Shown here in pieces: positions 1 through 8,589 of a stretch of DNA of 64,000 nt (positions are counted from its first letter, which is position 1; each line of letters opens with the position of its first letter). Source of the stretch: Pseudogemmobacter sp044142105. Its GTDB lineage: Bacteria > Pseudomonadota > Alphaproteobacteria > Rhodobacterales > Rhodobacteraceae. Below the pieces are notes generated by a model. That model searched no databases. It was not told where the DNA came from and was given only the letters and a program-made list of their open reading frames with translations. The stretch lies in contig NZ_JBGTYM010000003.1 of the NCBI RefSeq assembly GCF_044142105.1, positions 186,001-250,000 of the forward strand, read 5' to 3'. The translations under genes and the position numbers were made by a program.

Positions 1-522
1 TTCCTGGGCGAGTTGAAAGCCATGGGCTTTTCCGGCGTGCAGAACTTTCCCACGATCGGTCTGTTCGACGGCCAGATGCGGCAGAGCTTCGAGGAAACCG
101 GCATGGGCTTTGGGCTGGAGGTCGACATGATCGCCGAAGCGCACCGGCAGGACCTTCTGACCACGCCCTACGTCTTCAACGCCGACGAGGCGACCGCGAT
201 GGCGAGAGCCGGGGCCGATGTCATCGTTGCCCATATGGGCGTCACCACCGGCGGCAGTATCGGAGCCACGTCTACCAAGACGCTGGACCAATGCGTGAGC
301 GAAATCGACGCCATCTCGGCCGCGGCGCGCAAGGTGCGCCCCGACATCATCCTGCTGTGCCACGGGGGCCCGATCTCGATGCCCGAGGATGCCGCCCATG
401 TCCTGGCCCGGGCCGACCGGATGCACGGTTTCTACGGCGCCTCCAGTGCCGAACGCCTGCCGGCCGAACGTGCCATTGCCGACCAGATCCGCGCCTTCAA
501 ATCCATTCCTGCGAAAGGCTGA
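1..522 (+). CDS. PEP-hydrolase-like TIM-barrel protein (5' end cut by window)
   Basis: The frame is open from base 1, so the N-terminal part lies outside the window. The visible 173 residues contain the stretches GFSGVQNFPT, AGADVIVAHMG and LLCHGGPIS, and a C-terminal HGFYGASSAERLP. These are typical of the phosphoenolpyruvate hydrolase-like / TIM-barrel signal transduction family (Pfam PF09370), related to PEP mutase and isocitrate lyase barrels. The family usually sits next to a Tm-1-like ATP-binding protein, which would be off the left edge. It lies 4 nt upstream of the cupin gene, in one operon with the M24 hydrolase. The substrate is unknown. The family call is fairly firm, the function is not. 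Confidence 0.8.
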   Translation, partial: FLGELKAMGFSGVQNFPTIGLFDGQMRQSFEETGMGFGLEVDMIAEAHRQDLLTTPYVFNADEATAMARAGADVIVAHMGVTTGGSIGATSTKTLDQCVSEIDAISAAARKVRPDIILLCHGGPISMPEDAAHVLARADRMHGFYGASSAERLPAERAIADQIRAFKSIPAKG

Positions 523-526
523 GGCC

Positions 527-943
527 ATGACCGATGTGAAGACCCTGTTCCGCACCCCCGCTGATGTCGATGCCTTCGGCTTCGACTGGGGCCACCTCGC
601 CGTTGTCCTTGGCCCGCAGGTGAACGGCGCGCAGAAATTCTCGGCCGCGGTCGTCACCGTGCCGCCCGGCCAGGGCCACAGCCGCCACAACCACCCGGGC
701 GCCGAGGAGATCATCTACATCCTCGAAGGCTGGGGCGAGCAGATGGTCGAAGACGAAGACGGCACCCCCCATACCGAACAGGTCGGCCCCGGCACCTGCG
801 TCTTCATTCCGGAAGGCCGCTATCATGCCACCTTGAACACCGGCACGACCGAGATGAAGATCTTTGTCGTCTACGCCCCGCATGGGCCGGAAGAGGCCCT
901 GCGCACGCTGCCGGATTTCCGCCTGATTGCCAGAAAGGCCTGA
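527..943 (+). CDS. Small cupin-domain protein
   Basis: 138 residues in a single cupin fold. Motif 1 is visible as GHSRHNHPGAEEIIYILEG (about residues 50-69), with the His-x-His plus Glu metal ligands, and motif 2 as PEGRYHATLNTG (about 96-107). The ATG at 527 follows the upstream stop by 4 nt. The earlier in-frame start would overlap the previous gene by more than 130 nt and is rejected. Soluble and cytoplasmic, with no signal peptide. It is probably a metal-dependent isomerase, lyase or dioxygenase acting on the same unknown metabolite as its operon partners. No specific activity can be assigned from sequence. Confidence 0.85.
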   Translation: MTDVKTLFRTPADVDAFGFDWGHLAVVLGPQVNGAQKFSAAVVTVPPGQGHSRHNHPGAEEIIYILEGWGEQMVEDEDGTPHTEQVGPGTCVFIPEGRYHATLNTGTTEMKIFVVYAPHGPEEALRTLPDFRLIARKA

Positions 944-946
944 GCC

Positions 947-2125
947 ATGGACGCCGCGCTCACCGCTGCATTGCCCTATAGCTTTGCCAGGCTGGACGAC
1001 CTGATGGAGAAGGCGGGGATCGACGTCCTTCTCGTCACCTCGAAGCACAATACGCAATATCTTCTGGGCGGCTACCGCTTCATCTTCTTCTCGGCGATGG
1101 ATGCGATCGGCCACAGCCGCTATCTGCCGGTCATCGCCTATATCCGTGGCGCGCCGGACAAGACCGCCTACGTGGCGAACAAGATGGAAAACAGCGAGCA
1201 CGCCAATCATCCGTTCTGGACACCGCATTTCCTGCCGATGTCCTGGACTTCGACCGACAGCATCGCCGAGGCGATCCGCCACCTCAAGGACCACGGCCCC
1301 GCCTCGCCCCGCATCGGCGTGGAACCGTCCTTCCTGCCGATGAACAGCGCCAGGCTGCTTGAGGACGCCTATCCCAACGCGCCGCTTGCCGATGCGACCG
1401 GGATTCTGGAACGGCTGCGCGCGGTCAAGACCGCGGGCGAACGCGCCCTGCTCCGGCAGGCCTCCGAGGCGATCAGCGATGCGATGCAGGCGACCATTGC
1501 CGCGAGCCGGGCGGGCGACAGCAAGCATGAGATCATCGACCGGCTGCGGCGCGAGGAAACCCTGCGGGGCCTGCAGTTCGAATATTGTCTGCTGACGCTT
1601 GGGTCGTCGCACAATCGCGCGGCTTCGTCCCAGACCTGGGCCGAGGGCGAGGTGCTGTCGATCGATTCAGGCGGCAACCTCAAAGGCTATATCGGCGATA
1701 TCTGCCGGATGGGCGTGCTGGGCGAGCCGGATGCCGAGTTGCAGGACCTTCTGGCGGAAATCGAGACGGTGCAACAGGCCGCCTTTGCCAAGGTGCGCGC
1801 TGGCGCCCTGGGCGGCGACCTGATCGCCGCGGGCGAGGCCGAGCTTTCCCGCCAGCCCAACCGCGCCTGCACCGACTTCTTTGCCCATGGCATGGGCGTC
1901 ATCACCCATGAAGTGCCCTTCCTGATGACGAACCACCCCGTCGCCTACGCTGGCACCGATGCGGAAGCCCCGTTGGAAGAGGGCATGATCCTGTCGGTCG
2001 AAACCACAATGCTTCACCCCCGGCGCGGCTTCATCAAGCTGGAGGATACCCTGGCCGTGACCGAGACGGGCTACGAGCTTTACGGCACGCGCGGTCGGGG
2101 CTGGAACCGCGGCGGAACGGCATAG
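947..2125 (+). CDS. M24-family (Xaa-Pro peptidase-like) hydrolase
   Basis: 392 residues with the two-domain layout of aminopeptidase P/creatinase proteins: an N-terminal creatinase-like domain (about 1-150) and a pitta-bread domain. Expected metal-site regions are SIDSGGNLKGYIGDICRMG (two Asp), DFFAHGMGVITHEVP (His), SVETTMLHP (Glu) and KLEDTLAVTE (Glu). The ATG is 3 nt after the cupin stop, so the two are co-translated. In this kind of operon such proteins often hydrolyse C-N bonds of small molecules rather than peptides. Whether this one is a peptidase, creatinase-like or lyase-like enzyme cannot be decided here. Confidence 0.85.
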   Translation: MDAALTAALPYSFARLDDLMEKAGIDVLLVTSKHNTQYLLGGYRFIFFSAMDAIGHSRYLPVIAYIRGAPDKTAYVANKMENSEHANHPFWTPHFLPMSWTSTDSIAEAIRHLKDHGPASPRIGVEPSFLPMNSARLLEDAYPNAPLADATGILERLRAVKTAGERALLRQASEAISDAMQATIAASRAGDSKHEIIDRLRREETLRGLQFEYCLLTLGSSHNRAASSQTWAEGEVLSIDSGGNLKGYIGDICRMGVLGEPDAELQDLLAEIETVQQAAFAKVRAGALGGDLIAAGEAELSRQPNRACTDFFAHGMGVITHEVPFLMTNHPVAYAGTDAEAPLEEGMILSVETTMLHPRRGFIKLEDTLAVTETGYELYGTRGRGWNRGGTA

Positions 2126-2411
2126 CCTCCGACCGAAAGCCGCAGATTGCCAGACTGCGCAGCCCCGGCGGTTTCACAGGGAATTGGTCGGCATGAATCG
2201 GATCGCGGCGCTGGCCGATTGCTCTGCAAGCGGTCGCGCCCAACAAAGCCGTTCAGAATGAAACTTCGCGCCAGAGCCCTCCATCGCCACCCGGCATCAG
2301 GACATGCGGGGCCGCAACGACTTACCTCTTGCCTTTCGATGGGCGGGGTCGGTCGCAGAACTTTGCGACCAGCCAGAATGCAGGATCGTCTGTCGCGGGC
2401 TGTCGATCCCA
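2126..2411. other. Non-coding stretch between operons
   Basis: About 290 bases with no convincing gene. Short open frames here have no ribosome site or recognisable domain. Nothing is recognised apart from the inverted-repeat site that follows at 2412. It separates the region A operon from the sensory cassette and probably carries a terminator and promoter that I cannot pinpoint. Confidence 0.5.
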
Positions 2412-2429
2412 CGTGTCAAAACTGACCCG
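2412..2429. promoter_or_regulatory. 18-bp inverted-repeat site, copy 1
   Basis: CGTGTCAAAACTGACCCG: 7-nt arms CGTGTCA/TGACCCG (6 of 7 pair) around a 4-nt spacer. The same site, 17 of 18 identical, recurs at 7025-7042 in front of the transporter operon. It lies 56 nt before the binding-protein start. Inferred binding site for the response regulator encoded at 5723-7015, since both of its probable target operons carry it. Confidence 0.65.
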
Positions 2430-2485
2430 CGTTTCGCCGACCCGGCCTTTCAGTTGCCGAAAGCTGACAGAGCGCTCATAGGGGA

Positions 2486-3775
2486 ATGGGAGGCGAGGGA
2501 GGGAAGGGGTTGCAAGGATCGCGTTTCGGCCTGTTTTGCCGGTTGCTGACCGGTCTGGCGGTGCTGGCGACGACCGGGTCGGCCGGGCAGGCGCAGCAAT
2601 TGCGGATCTTGACCTCGATGCCCCCGGCGCTGACCGATCCGTTCATCGCCGCCTTCCGCCAAGCGTTTCCCGAGGCCGATCTTCTTGTGCTGAACAAGAA
2701 TACCAATTCCGGCATCGATGAGATCACCCGCGGCAATGCTCGGGGCTTTGACATCTTCTGGGCCTCTGCACCCGAAGCCTTTGCGGTCATCGGTCAGCAT
2801 CATGGCTTTGTCGCCGAGGATTGCCCGGCACTGGATGCCTCGGGCCATGTCAGTTTCGCCTTGTCCTCGATCGGCTGGGCGCGGCGGGCGGATGCGCATA
2901 TCGCCATGCCGGGTGACTGGGACGATCTGCTGCTCCCGGGCTATCGCGGCCGCATCGGTATGTCGCTGCCCTCGCAGTCGGGCACGACGCATATGATGGT
3001 CGAGCGGTTTCTTCAGGTGCGGGGCTGGGAGGACGGCTGGGCCTATTTCCTGCGCCTGACCGAAAACCTGTCGACCCTGACCGCGCGCAGTTTCGGGGTG
3101 ATCGACGGGGTCAGGTCCGGGCGCTTTGACATCGGCCTGACCATCGACTTTCTGGCCGAGGTCGAGCCGGATCTGGAATTTCGCTATGGCAAGCCGGTGA
3201 TGATCTTTCCCGCCCAGATCGGCCGACTGGCGGGCGGGCTAGAGCCGGGTCTGGCCTGCGATTTCATCGGCTTCGTGCTGTCGGATACCGGCCAGCGGCT
3301 GCTGCTTGACCCCGGCGTCGGGCGGATTCCGGTCGTCGCCAGCTTGCGCCCAGAGGCACCAGACGCAATCCCAGAGCCGATGCGCGATGCGATCCGCCGA
3401 CAGTGGCAGGTCTATGATGCCCGGCTGGCGCAGCGGCGCTACTGGGCGGTCAACGCGCTTTTCGATATTTTCATCTCGGATCTGCTGCCGCGCCGTCGGG
3501 AATTGTGGGTCCGGTTACGGGCGCTGCAAGGCAAGTTCGATGCCGCCGATCTTGACCTGATCGAACGGCTTTTGACCAGCCTGCCCGTGTCGGAGCAGGA
3601 GGCGGAACGGGAGGCGCTGAACGCCAGCCCCGGCCGGATCTCGGACCTGATCACGATGACGCCGGAACAGGATGCGGTGCGGACCGACTGGGCCGCAGCC
3701 GCCCTGCGCCAGTTGGATGAAGCCGACCGGGCGCTGACGGCGCTGGAGCGCCGGATCAGGGGGGCGCGACCATGA
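2486..3775 (+). CDS. PgtC-like periplasmic binding protein (sensor partner)
   Basis: 429 residues with a signal peptide (hydrophobic core GLFCRLLTGLAVLATTGSAG, likely cut after AQA-QQ). It is an extracellular solute-binding protein of the ferric/PgtC type. It shares blocks with the binding protein at 7151, such as FDIFWASAPEAF and MSLPSQSGTTHM, so the two are paralogues. It overlaps the histidine kinase start by 4 nt. In Salmonella the pgtC-pgtB-pgtA set senses phosphoglycerates, so this protein probably presents a ligand to the kinase rather than feeding the permease. An in-frame TTG at 2510 has a better purine-rich ribosome site (GAGGGAGGG) than the ATG at 2486, so the true start may be there. 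Confidence 0.8.
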   Translation: MGGEGGKGLQGSRFGLFCRLLTGLAVLATTGSAGQAQQLRILTSMPPALTDPFIAAFRQAFPEADLLVLNKNTNSGIDEITRGNARGFDIFWASAPEAFAVIGQHHGFVAEDCPALDASGHVSFALSSIGWARRADAHIAMPGDWDDLLLPGYRGRIGMSLPSQSGTTHMMVERFLQVRGWEDGWAYFLRLTENLSTLTARSFGVIDGVRSGRFDIGLTIDFLAEVEPDLEFRYGKPVMIFPAQIGRLAGGLEPGLACDFIGFVLSDTGQRLLLDPGVGRIPVVASLRPEAPDAIPEPMRDAIRRQWQVYDARLAQRRYWAVNALFDIFISDLLPRRRELWVRLRALQGKFDAADLDLIERLLTSLPVSEQEAEREALNASPGRISDLITMTPEQDAVRTDWAAAALRQLDEADRALTALERRIRGARP

Positions 3776-5733
3776 GGCTGTTGCCGCGCGGCGGGGTCTG
3801 GCAGCGGCTGATGCTGCTGATCGGCGGCACCGTGGCGCTGATGTGGCTGGCGCTGGCGCTGACCAGCGTGACCTTCGCCCGGTTTCAGACGCAGTTTTCG
3901 GGGCTGGCCGCCTCGCAAGTGCCCCGGATCGCGCTGACGGGCGAGTTGGCGGGCCATTCGGCACAGCTTGCGGGGCTGACGACCCGCATCATAGGCGGCG
4001 AGGGCGAAAGCGCAGTCGAGCTGGCCGAAGTCGCGGCGGTCGCCGCGCGGCTGACGGCGGCGCTGAAAGATCCCGCTCTGCGCCTGCCTGCCGGTAGCCC
4101 TATCCCCGATCTGGTCGCGGCGTTGCAGCGCGATCTGGCTGCGCTGCCGCCGCTTTACACCCGCCGCCACGATCTCGCCCAGACCAATGCCCGCGACATC
4201 GAGGCCTTGCGTTGGCTGAATGTCGATATCCAGGACGAGGTCGAGCCGCTGCTGGACGACTATGACTTCAACATCCGTGCCCGGATGCTGGAACTGAAGG
4301 CTCAGGATGATCCCGGCCTTCGCGCTGCGCTGGTCGAGCAGGTTGATCGTGACCGGCGCCTGCGCGACCGCGTGTTCCAGGTTGGCACCGATGCCGGGAC
4401 GGCGGTGGCCTTGATGCTGCAGATCGCCGTCTCACAGGACGAGGCCCAGATCGAGCAGCTTTCCGGCCTGACCTGGGACATGATGGCGCAACTGGGAGAG
4501 TCGATCGACGCGCTGCCGGAGCGGGCCGATTTCCTGACCCTGCGCCAGTCCTACGACCGGCTGCGTAAGCTGGCCGATCCGGCCAATGGCCTGGTGCAGC
4601 GGCGTCTGGTCTGGGTCGCAGGGCAGGCCAGGATCTATGCTGTCATCCAGTCGGCGCAAGATGGGGTGGCCTTGCTGCAGGATCACCTTGCCGGGCTGGC
4701 GGTCAGCGAGAAGCGCCGGGTTCTGGCCACCATCGCCGACACGGTCGACCAGGCCCGCGGCACTATGGCCTGGCTGGTGGCGCTGACGCTTGCCCTGGGG
4801 CTGGTGGGGCTGGCCATCGTCTTTGGCGTCATGCGCAAGCGGATCGTCGCCCCGCTGCGCGAGTTAATGGGGCGGATGCTGCGGATCGCCGACAGCGCCG
4901 GGACGGGCGTTCCGCAGACGGGCGCCAAGGACGAGATCGGCAGGATGCGCGCCGCGGTCGATGAATTCGACCGGGCCATCGCGGCACGCGATCAGGCGAT
5001 CCGCAAGCTGAAAGAGACCCAGGCCGACCTGGTGCAAGCGGGCAAGATGGCCGCCTTGGGCAACCTCTCGGCCGGCATCAGCCATGAGTTGAACCAGCCC
5101 CTCTCTGCGCTGCGCTATCGCGTCGTGCTGCTGGAATCCGCGCGCGAGGCCGCGGATGCGCAAGAGGCCCGGCGGCAGCTGGACCGGATCGCCGATCTGA
5201 CCGACCGGATGGAAGCGATCATCTCGCATCTGCGCCGCTTTGCCCGCCGCTCGGACAACAAGCGCGAGCCGCTGCGGCTGGGCGACCAGATCTCGGGCGC
5301 GCTGTCGCTGTTGCAGGGCCGGATCGAGGAATCGGGTGCGGTGATCAACAGCAGCGCCGCCGCGACCGAAGCGCGGGTGATGGGCGATCCGATTCTGATC
5401 GAGCAGGTGATCATCAACCTGATCAGCAATGCCCTGGATGCAGTCGCCGAACGCAACGGCGACGGGCGGATCGCGCTGGATGCCGTGATCGCGGGCAGGT
5501 TCATCGACCTGACCGTGCGCGACAATGGCGTGGGCCTGGGCGATCTGTCTCCCGAAGAGGCCGTGAACCCGTTCGTGACCTCGAAAGAGGCCGGCCGCGG
5601 CATGGGGCTTGGCCTGTCGATTTCCTATAACATCGCAAAGGACATGGGCGGCGACCTGATGCTCGCGCCCGCGCCCGACCAGGGTGTGGTGGCGCGGCTG
5701 CGGTTGCCGATGGTGAAGCAAGATGAAACCTGA
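3772..5733 (+). CDS. Membrane sensor histidine kinase (PgtB-like)
   Basis: 653 residues. One transmembrane helix lies near residues 12-33, followed by a roughly 300-residue largely helical periplasmic domain and a second helix near 330-352. Then come a HAMP-like linker with RKRIVAPLRELMGRML, a short coiled coil, and the kinase core. H box: LSAGISHELNQPLSA with His438. N box: EQVIINLISNALDAVAE (about 544-560). G boxes: DNGVGLG (about 584) and GRGMGLGLS (about 608). It starts inside the binding-protein gene (4-nt overlap) and overlaps the regulator start by 11 nt, so all three are translationally coupled. It probably reads the state of the binding protein at 2486 and phosphorylates the regulator at 5723. 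Confidence 0.9.
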   Translation: MRLLPRGGVWQRLMLLIGGTVALMWLALALTSVTFARFQTQFSGLAASQVPRIALTGELAGHSAQLAGLTTRIIGGEGESAVELAEVAAVAARLTAALKDPALRLPAGSPIPDLVAALQRDLAALPPLYTRRHDLAQTNARDIEALRWLNVDIQDEVEPLLDDYDFNIRARMLELKAQDDPGLRAALVEQVDRDRRLRDRVFQVGTDAGTAVALMLQIAVSQDEAQIEQLSGLTWDMMAQLGESIDALPERADFLTLRQSYDRLRKLADPANGLVQRRLVWVAGQARIYAVIQSAQDGVALLQDHLAGLAVSEKRRVLATIADTVDQARGTMAWLVALTLALGLVGLAIVFGVMRKRIVAPLRELMGRMLRIADSAGTGVPQTGAKDEIGRMRAAVDEFDRAIAARDQAIRKLKETQADLVQAGKMAALGNLSAGISHELNQPLSALRYRVVLLESAREAADAQEARRQLDRIADLTDRMEAIISHLRRFARRSDNKREPLRLGDQISGALSLLQGRIEESGAVINSSAAATEARVMGDPILIEQVIINLISNALDAVAERNGDGRIALDAVIAGRFIDLTVRDNGVGLGDLSPEEAVNPFVTSKEAGRGMGLGLSISYNIAKDMGGDLMLAPAPDQGVVARLRLPMVKQDET

Positions 5734-7015
5734 AGCTAAGATTTTCATCGTCGATGATGATGCCGACCTCTTGCCCGCAATGGTAGAGGTGATCGAGGCC
5801 GCTGGCCTGCCAGCGCGAGGCTTCCAGCGCGGCAAGGCGATGTTGGCAGAGCTGGACCCGGAATGGGACGGGATGATCCTGTCGGACATGCGGATGCCCG
5901 AGCTTTCGGGCTTGGACCTGCTGGCCAAAGCCCGCGACATGGCCCCGGGCGTGCCCTTCGTGCTGATCACGGCGCATGGCGATGTGCGCAGCGCAGTGCA
6001 GGCGATCCAGCGTGGTGCATTTGATTTCATCGAAAAGCCTGCCCCGCCGGAATACATGCTGGCAGTCATCCGCCGCGCGCTGGAAACCCGAAGGCTGCTG
6101 CTGGAGAACCGGCGGCTGAAAGAACGTATCGCGCGCGGCACCGATCTGCGGGCGCGGCTCTTGGGCCGTTCAACGGCGATGCGCAATTGTCGCCGCGAAC
6201 TGGCGGCAGTGGCACCGCTTGAGGTGGATGTGCTGCTGCACGGCGAACCGGGAACGGGCAAGCAACTGGCGGCCCGGGCGCTGCATGACTTTTCCGGCCT
6301 TGACGGGGAATTCATCACGATGGACGCAAGTGCGCTGACTGAAAGCAATTTCGCGGCGCTGATGCTGGGCGAGGGCACAGACGCCCCTGGCGCGGTCGCG
6401 GCGGCGCGCGATGGCACGCTGTATCTGGAGCGGGCGAACGCGCTGAGCCCGCCCCTGCAACATCGGCTGCTGGCCATGATGGAGGCACGAACGCCCGGCA
6501 CACGGTTCCGTGTCATCGCCTCGGCCCATGGCAGTATCAGTGACCTGCGCCGCACCGGCGCGATGAGCGATGACCTTTACTACCCGCTCAGCCTTGCCGA
6601 AGTGGAACTGCCACCGCTGCGCGACCGGGAGAACGACATCTACCTGCTGTTGACCCAGTTCCTGCGCGAGGCGGCGCAGCGCCACAACCGCCGTTTTCCC
6701 GAACTGAGCGCGCAAGAGCTGCGGCCCTATCGCAGCTATCACTGGCCGGGCAACCTGCGTGAATTGCGCAATGTCGCCGAAAAGCTGGTGATCGGGTTGA
6801 AGGTCACGTTGCAGCCGCCGACGCGGGGCACGGTGGCGGCGGATGATCTGGGCTATGACGAAGCGATGCAGGACTTCGAATCAGCCCTGCTGCGCGCCGC
6901 CCTGCAAAAGACCGGCGGCCGCAAGGCCGAGGCGGCCGAGGCCCTGGGCATCCCGCGCAAGCGGCTTTATCTGCGGCTGCGGGCGTGCGGGATGGTTCCC
7001 GAGGGTCAGGATTGA
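5723..7015 (+). CDS. NtrC/DctD-type response regulator with degenerate AAA+ domain (PgtA-like)
   Basis: 430 residues. The receiver domain is intact: acidic pocket DDD at 11-13, phospho-acceptor Asp55 (LSDMRMPE), Thr83 and Lys105. The AAA+ domain keeps Walker A GEPGTGKQ (174-181) and a PPLRDR stretch (about 298-302). The sigma54-contact loop GAFTGA is absent, and the Walker B region reads GTLYLERAN instead of the usual GTLFLDEI. The C-terminal Fis-type helix-turn-helix is present (GGRKAEAAEALGIPRKRLYLRLR). It should therefore bind DNA and respond to phosphorylation but is unlikely to be a sigma54 ATPase activator. It more likely acts with the housekeeping sigma factor. Likely targets are the paired sites at 2412 and 7025. 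Confidence 0.88.
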   Translation: MKPEAKIFIVDDDADLLPAMVEVIEAAGLPARGFQRGKAMLAELDPEWDGMILSDMRMPELSGLDLLAKARDMAPGVPFVLITAHGDVRSAVQAIQRGAFDFIEKPAPPEYMLAVIRRALETRRLLLENRRLKERIARGTDLRARLLGRSTAMRNCRRELAAVAPLEVDVLLHGEPGTGKQLAARALHDFSGLDGEFITMDASALTESNFAALMLGEGTDAPGAVAAARDGTLYLERANALSPPLQHRLLAMMEARTPGTRFRVIASAHGSISDLRRTGAMSDDLYYPLSLAEVELPPLRDRENDIYLLLTQFLREAAQRHNRRFPELSAQELRPYRSYHWPGNLRELRNVAEKLVIGLKVTLQPPTRGTVAADDLGYDEAMQDFESALLRAALQKTGGRKAEAAEALGIPRKRLYLRLRACGMVPEGQD

Positions 7016-7024
7016 CCCGCCGCC

Positions 7025-7042
7025 CGTGTCAAAAATGACCCG
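7025..7042. promoter_or_regulatory. 18-bp inverted-repeat site, copy 2
   Basis: CGTGTCAAAAATGACCCG, differing at one spacer base from the site at 2412. It begins 10 nt after the regulator stop and ends 108 nt before the binding-protein ATG at 7151, which is a sensible activator position for the transporter operon. No functional proof. The near-identity of both copies in the two leader regions is the evidence. Confidence 0.65.
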
Positions 7043-7063
7043 TTTCTGGATATATTTTCTTGA

Positions 7064-7088
7064 AAAATCAAATAGTTGATTTGATTTT
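7064..7088. promoter_or_regulatory. Perfect 10-5-10 AT-rich palindrome
   Basis: Arms AAAATCAAAT and ATTTGATTTT are exact reverse complements around AGTTG. It lies 21 nt after the second 18-bp site and about 62 nt before the binding-protein start. The stem has few G-C pairs and no terminal U run beyond the arm, so a protein-binding site is more likely than an intrinsic terminator. The binding factor is unknown. Confidence 0.55.
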
Positions 7089-7150
7089 CCCAGCTTGGCA
7101 GGTTGCTTCCCGATCCGCAGCGATGCGGACAAGAGGGAGGAAATTACACC

Positions 7151-8473
7151 ATGAAAAAACTGCTGATCAGCAGTGCGGCGGCGTCTGGCCTGATGGCTGG
7201 CGGCGCATGGGCTGCGGAGAAAATCGTCGTCGTCACCTCGTTCCCCGAGGAAATGACCGCCGTGATCGAAAAGGCTTTCGAGGGCGCGCATCCCGACTAT
7301 GACATCGAGATCCTGAACAAGAGCACTTCCTCGGGGGTGAAATACATCCAGGAAATCGCCAGCGCCAATACGGCCGACATCTTCTGGGCCTCGGCGCCCG
7401 ATGCGTTCGAGGTTCTTAAGAGCGATGGCAAGCTGGCCAAGATCGCCCCAAATGTCACCGGCATTCCCGACGTGATCGGCAGCTATCCGATGAACGATGC
7501 CGATGGCCACTACTATGGTTTCGCGGCCTCGGGCTACGGGATCATGTGGAACACCCGCTATCTGGAAGGCAATGGGTTGCAGCCCGCCAAGGAATGGGCC
7601 GATCTGGAGAAACCGGAATATTTCGGCCATGTGGGCATGTCGGCGCCCTCGCGCTCGGGCACCACGCACCTGACGGTGGAAACCGTGTTGCAGGGCGAGG
7701 GCTGGGACAAGGGTTGGGCCGACTGGAAATGGATGGGTGGAAACTTCGCCTCGGTCACCGAGCGCAGCTTTGGCGTGCCGGACGGGGTGAACACCGGCAG
7801 CTTCGGCTTTGGCATCGTGATCGATTTCTTCGCCTTCTCGTCCAAGGCCTCGGGCTTCCCGGTCGAATTCGCCTATCCGACAGTGACCGCGCTGGTGCCG
7901 GCGAATGTGGGCGTCATCGCCAATGCGCCGAATGAAAAGGGCGCGGTGACCTTTGTCGAATATCTGCTGTCGCCCGAGGGCCAGAAGGTGCTGTTCGACC
8001 CGGCGATCATGCGTCTGCCGGTCAACCCGGCGGTCTATCCCGATGCGCCAGAGGGCCTGCCGAACCCGTTCGAGGACAAGTCGATCGGCGCGGCGGTGAC
8101 CTTCGATGTCGACAAGTCGGGCGCGCGCTACTACGTCGTCTCGTCGCTGTTCGACGTGATGATCACCTACCGGCTGGACGATCTGAAAGCCGCCGTGAAG
8201 GCCGTGCATGATGCCGAGGCCAAGCACCCGGATGGCAGCAATGCCGAGGCCAAAGCCCTGATCGCCGAGGCCCGCGCCCTGATCGAGGCCATGCCGATCA
8301 CCGAAGAGCAAAGCCTCGACCCCGCCTTCACCGCCGCCTTCACAGCGGTCCGCAAGGAAGCCGGTGATGCGGTCGAGGCGCGTCAGGCAGAGATTGAGCA
8401 GCAGTGGGACGCGATGGTGACCGAGAACTATCGCAAGGCTAAGGACCTGGCCGACAAGGCCGCTGCCATGTGA
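7151..8473 (+). CDS. ABC transporter periplasmic binding protein (ferric/organophosphate type)
   Basis: 440 residues. Signal peptide MKKLLISSAAASGLMAGGAWA, cut before AEK. The ATG at 7151 follows the ribosome site GGGAGGAAA. The frame extends upstream to 7103 but without a usable start signal. Motif blocks NKSTSSGVKYI, DIFWASAPDAFEVL, SAPSRSGTTHLTVE and ERSFGVPDGVN match the PgtC-like protein at 2486. This copy heads the permease and ATPase genes and is the transport partner. The family is annotated as iron-binding by default. I see no evidence for Fe(III) coordination here, and the phosphatase at the end of the operon favours an organophosphate ligand. A C-terminal helical extension (about 340-440) is longer than in minimal family members. 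Confidence 0.85.
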   Translation: MKKLLISSAAASGLMAGGAWAAEKIVVVTSFPEEMTAVIEKAFEGAHPDYDIEILNKSTSSGVKYIQEIASANTADIFWASAPDAFEVLKSDGKLAKIAPNVTGIPDVIGSYPMNDADGHYYGFAASGYGIMWNTRYLEGNGLQPAKEWADLEKPEYFGHVGMSAPSRSGTTHLTVETVLQGEGWDKGWADWKWMGGNFASVTERSFGVPDGVNTGSFGFGIVIDFFAFSSKASGFPVEFAYPTVTALVPANVGVIANAPNEKGAVTFVEYLLSPEGQKVLFDPAIMRLPVNPAVYPDAPEGLPNPFEDKSIGAAVTFDVDKSGARYYVVSSLFDVMITYRLDDLKAAVKAVHDAEAKHPDGSNAEAKALIAEARALIEAMPITEEQSLDPAFTAAFTAVRKEAGDAVEARQAEIEQQWDAMVTENYRKAKDLADKAAAM

Positions 8474-8531
8474 TTGGCATCCGCTTTGCCCCGCTTCTGG
8501 TGGGTCGCGGGGCGGGCGGAGGTCGATCCGG

Positions 8532-8553
8532 CAGGGGCGGGCAACCGTCCCTG
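8532..8553. other. Intercistronic stem-loop
   Basis: CAGGGGCGG and CCGTCCCTG pair at 8 of 9 positions around a GCAA tetraloop, with no U run after it. It sits in the 116-nt gap between the binding-protein and permease genes. Such hairpins commonly protect the upstream binding-protein message and lower expression of the membrane component. That role is inferred. Confidence 0.45.
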
Positions 8554-8589
8554 TCAACTCATCCCCCCTTACATCCCGGACATATTCCC

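Noticed and set aside
4864..6555. Long minus-strand open frame (563 codons) across the kinase and regulator genes.
   Set aside because: Arg/Ser/Ala-rich antisense shadow of GC-rich codons. Both plus-strand genes have clear domains.
7094..7107. Sigma54-like TTGGCAGGTTGCTT before the importer operon.
   Set aside because: The GG and GC elements are 8 nt apart instead of 12, and the local regulator lacks the sigma54 contact loop.
8470..8589. N-terminal extension of the permease from the overlapping GTG.
   Set aside because: The added 40 residues are Gly/Arg-rich and do not resemble a permease N-terminus. The ATG at 8590 gives a normal protein.
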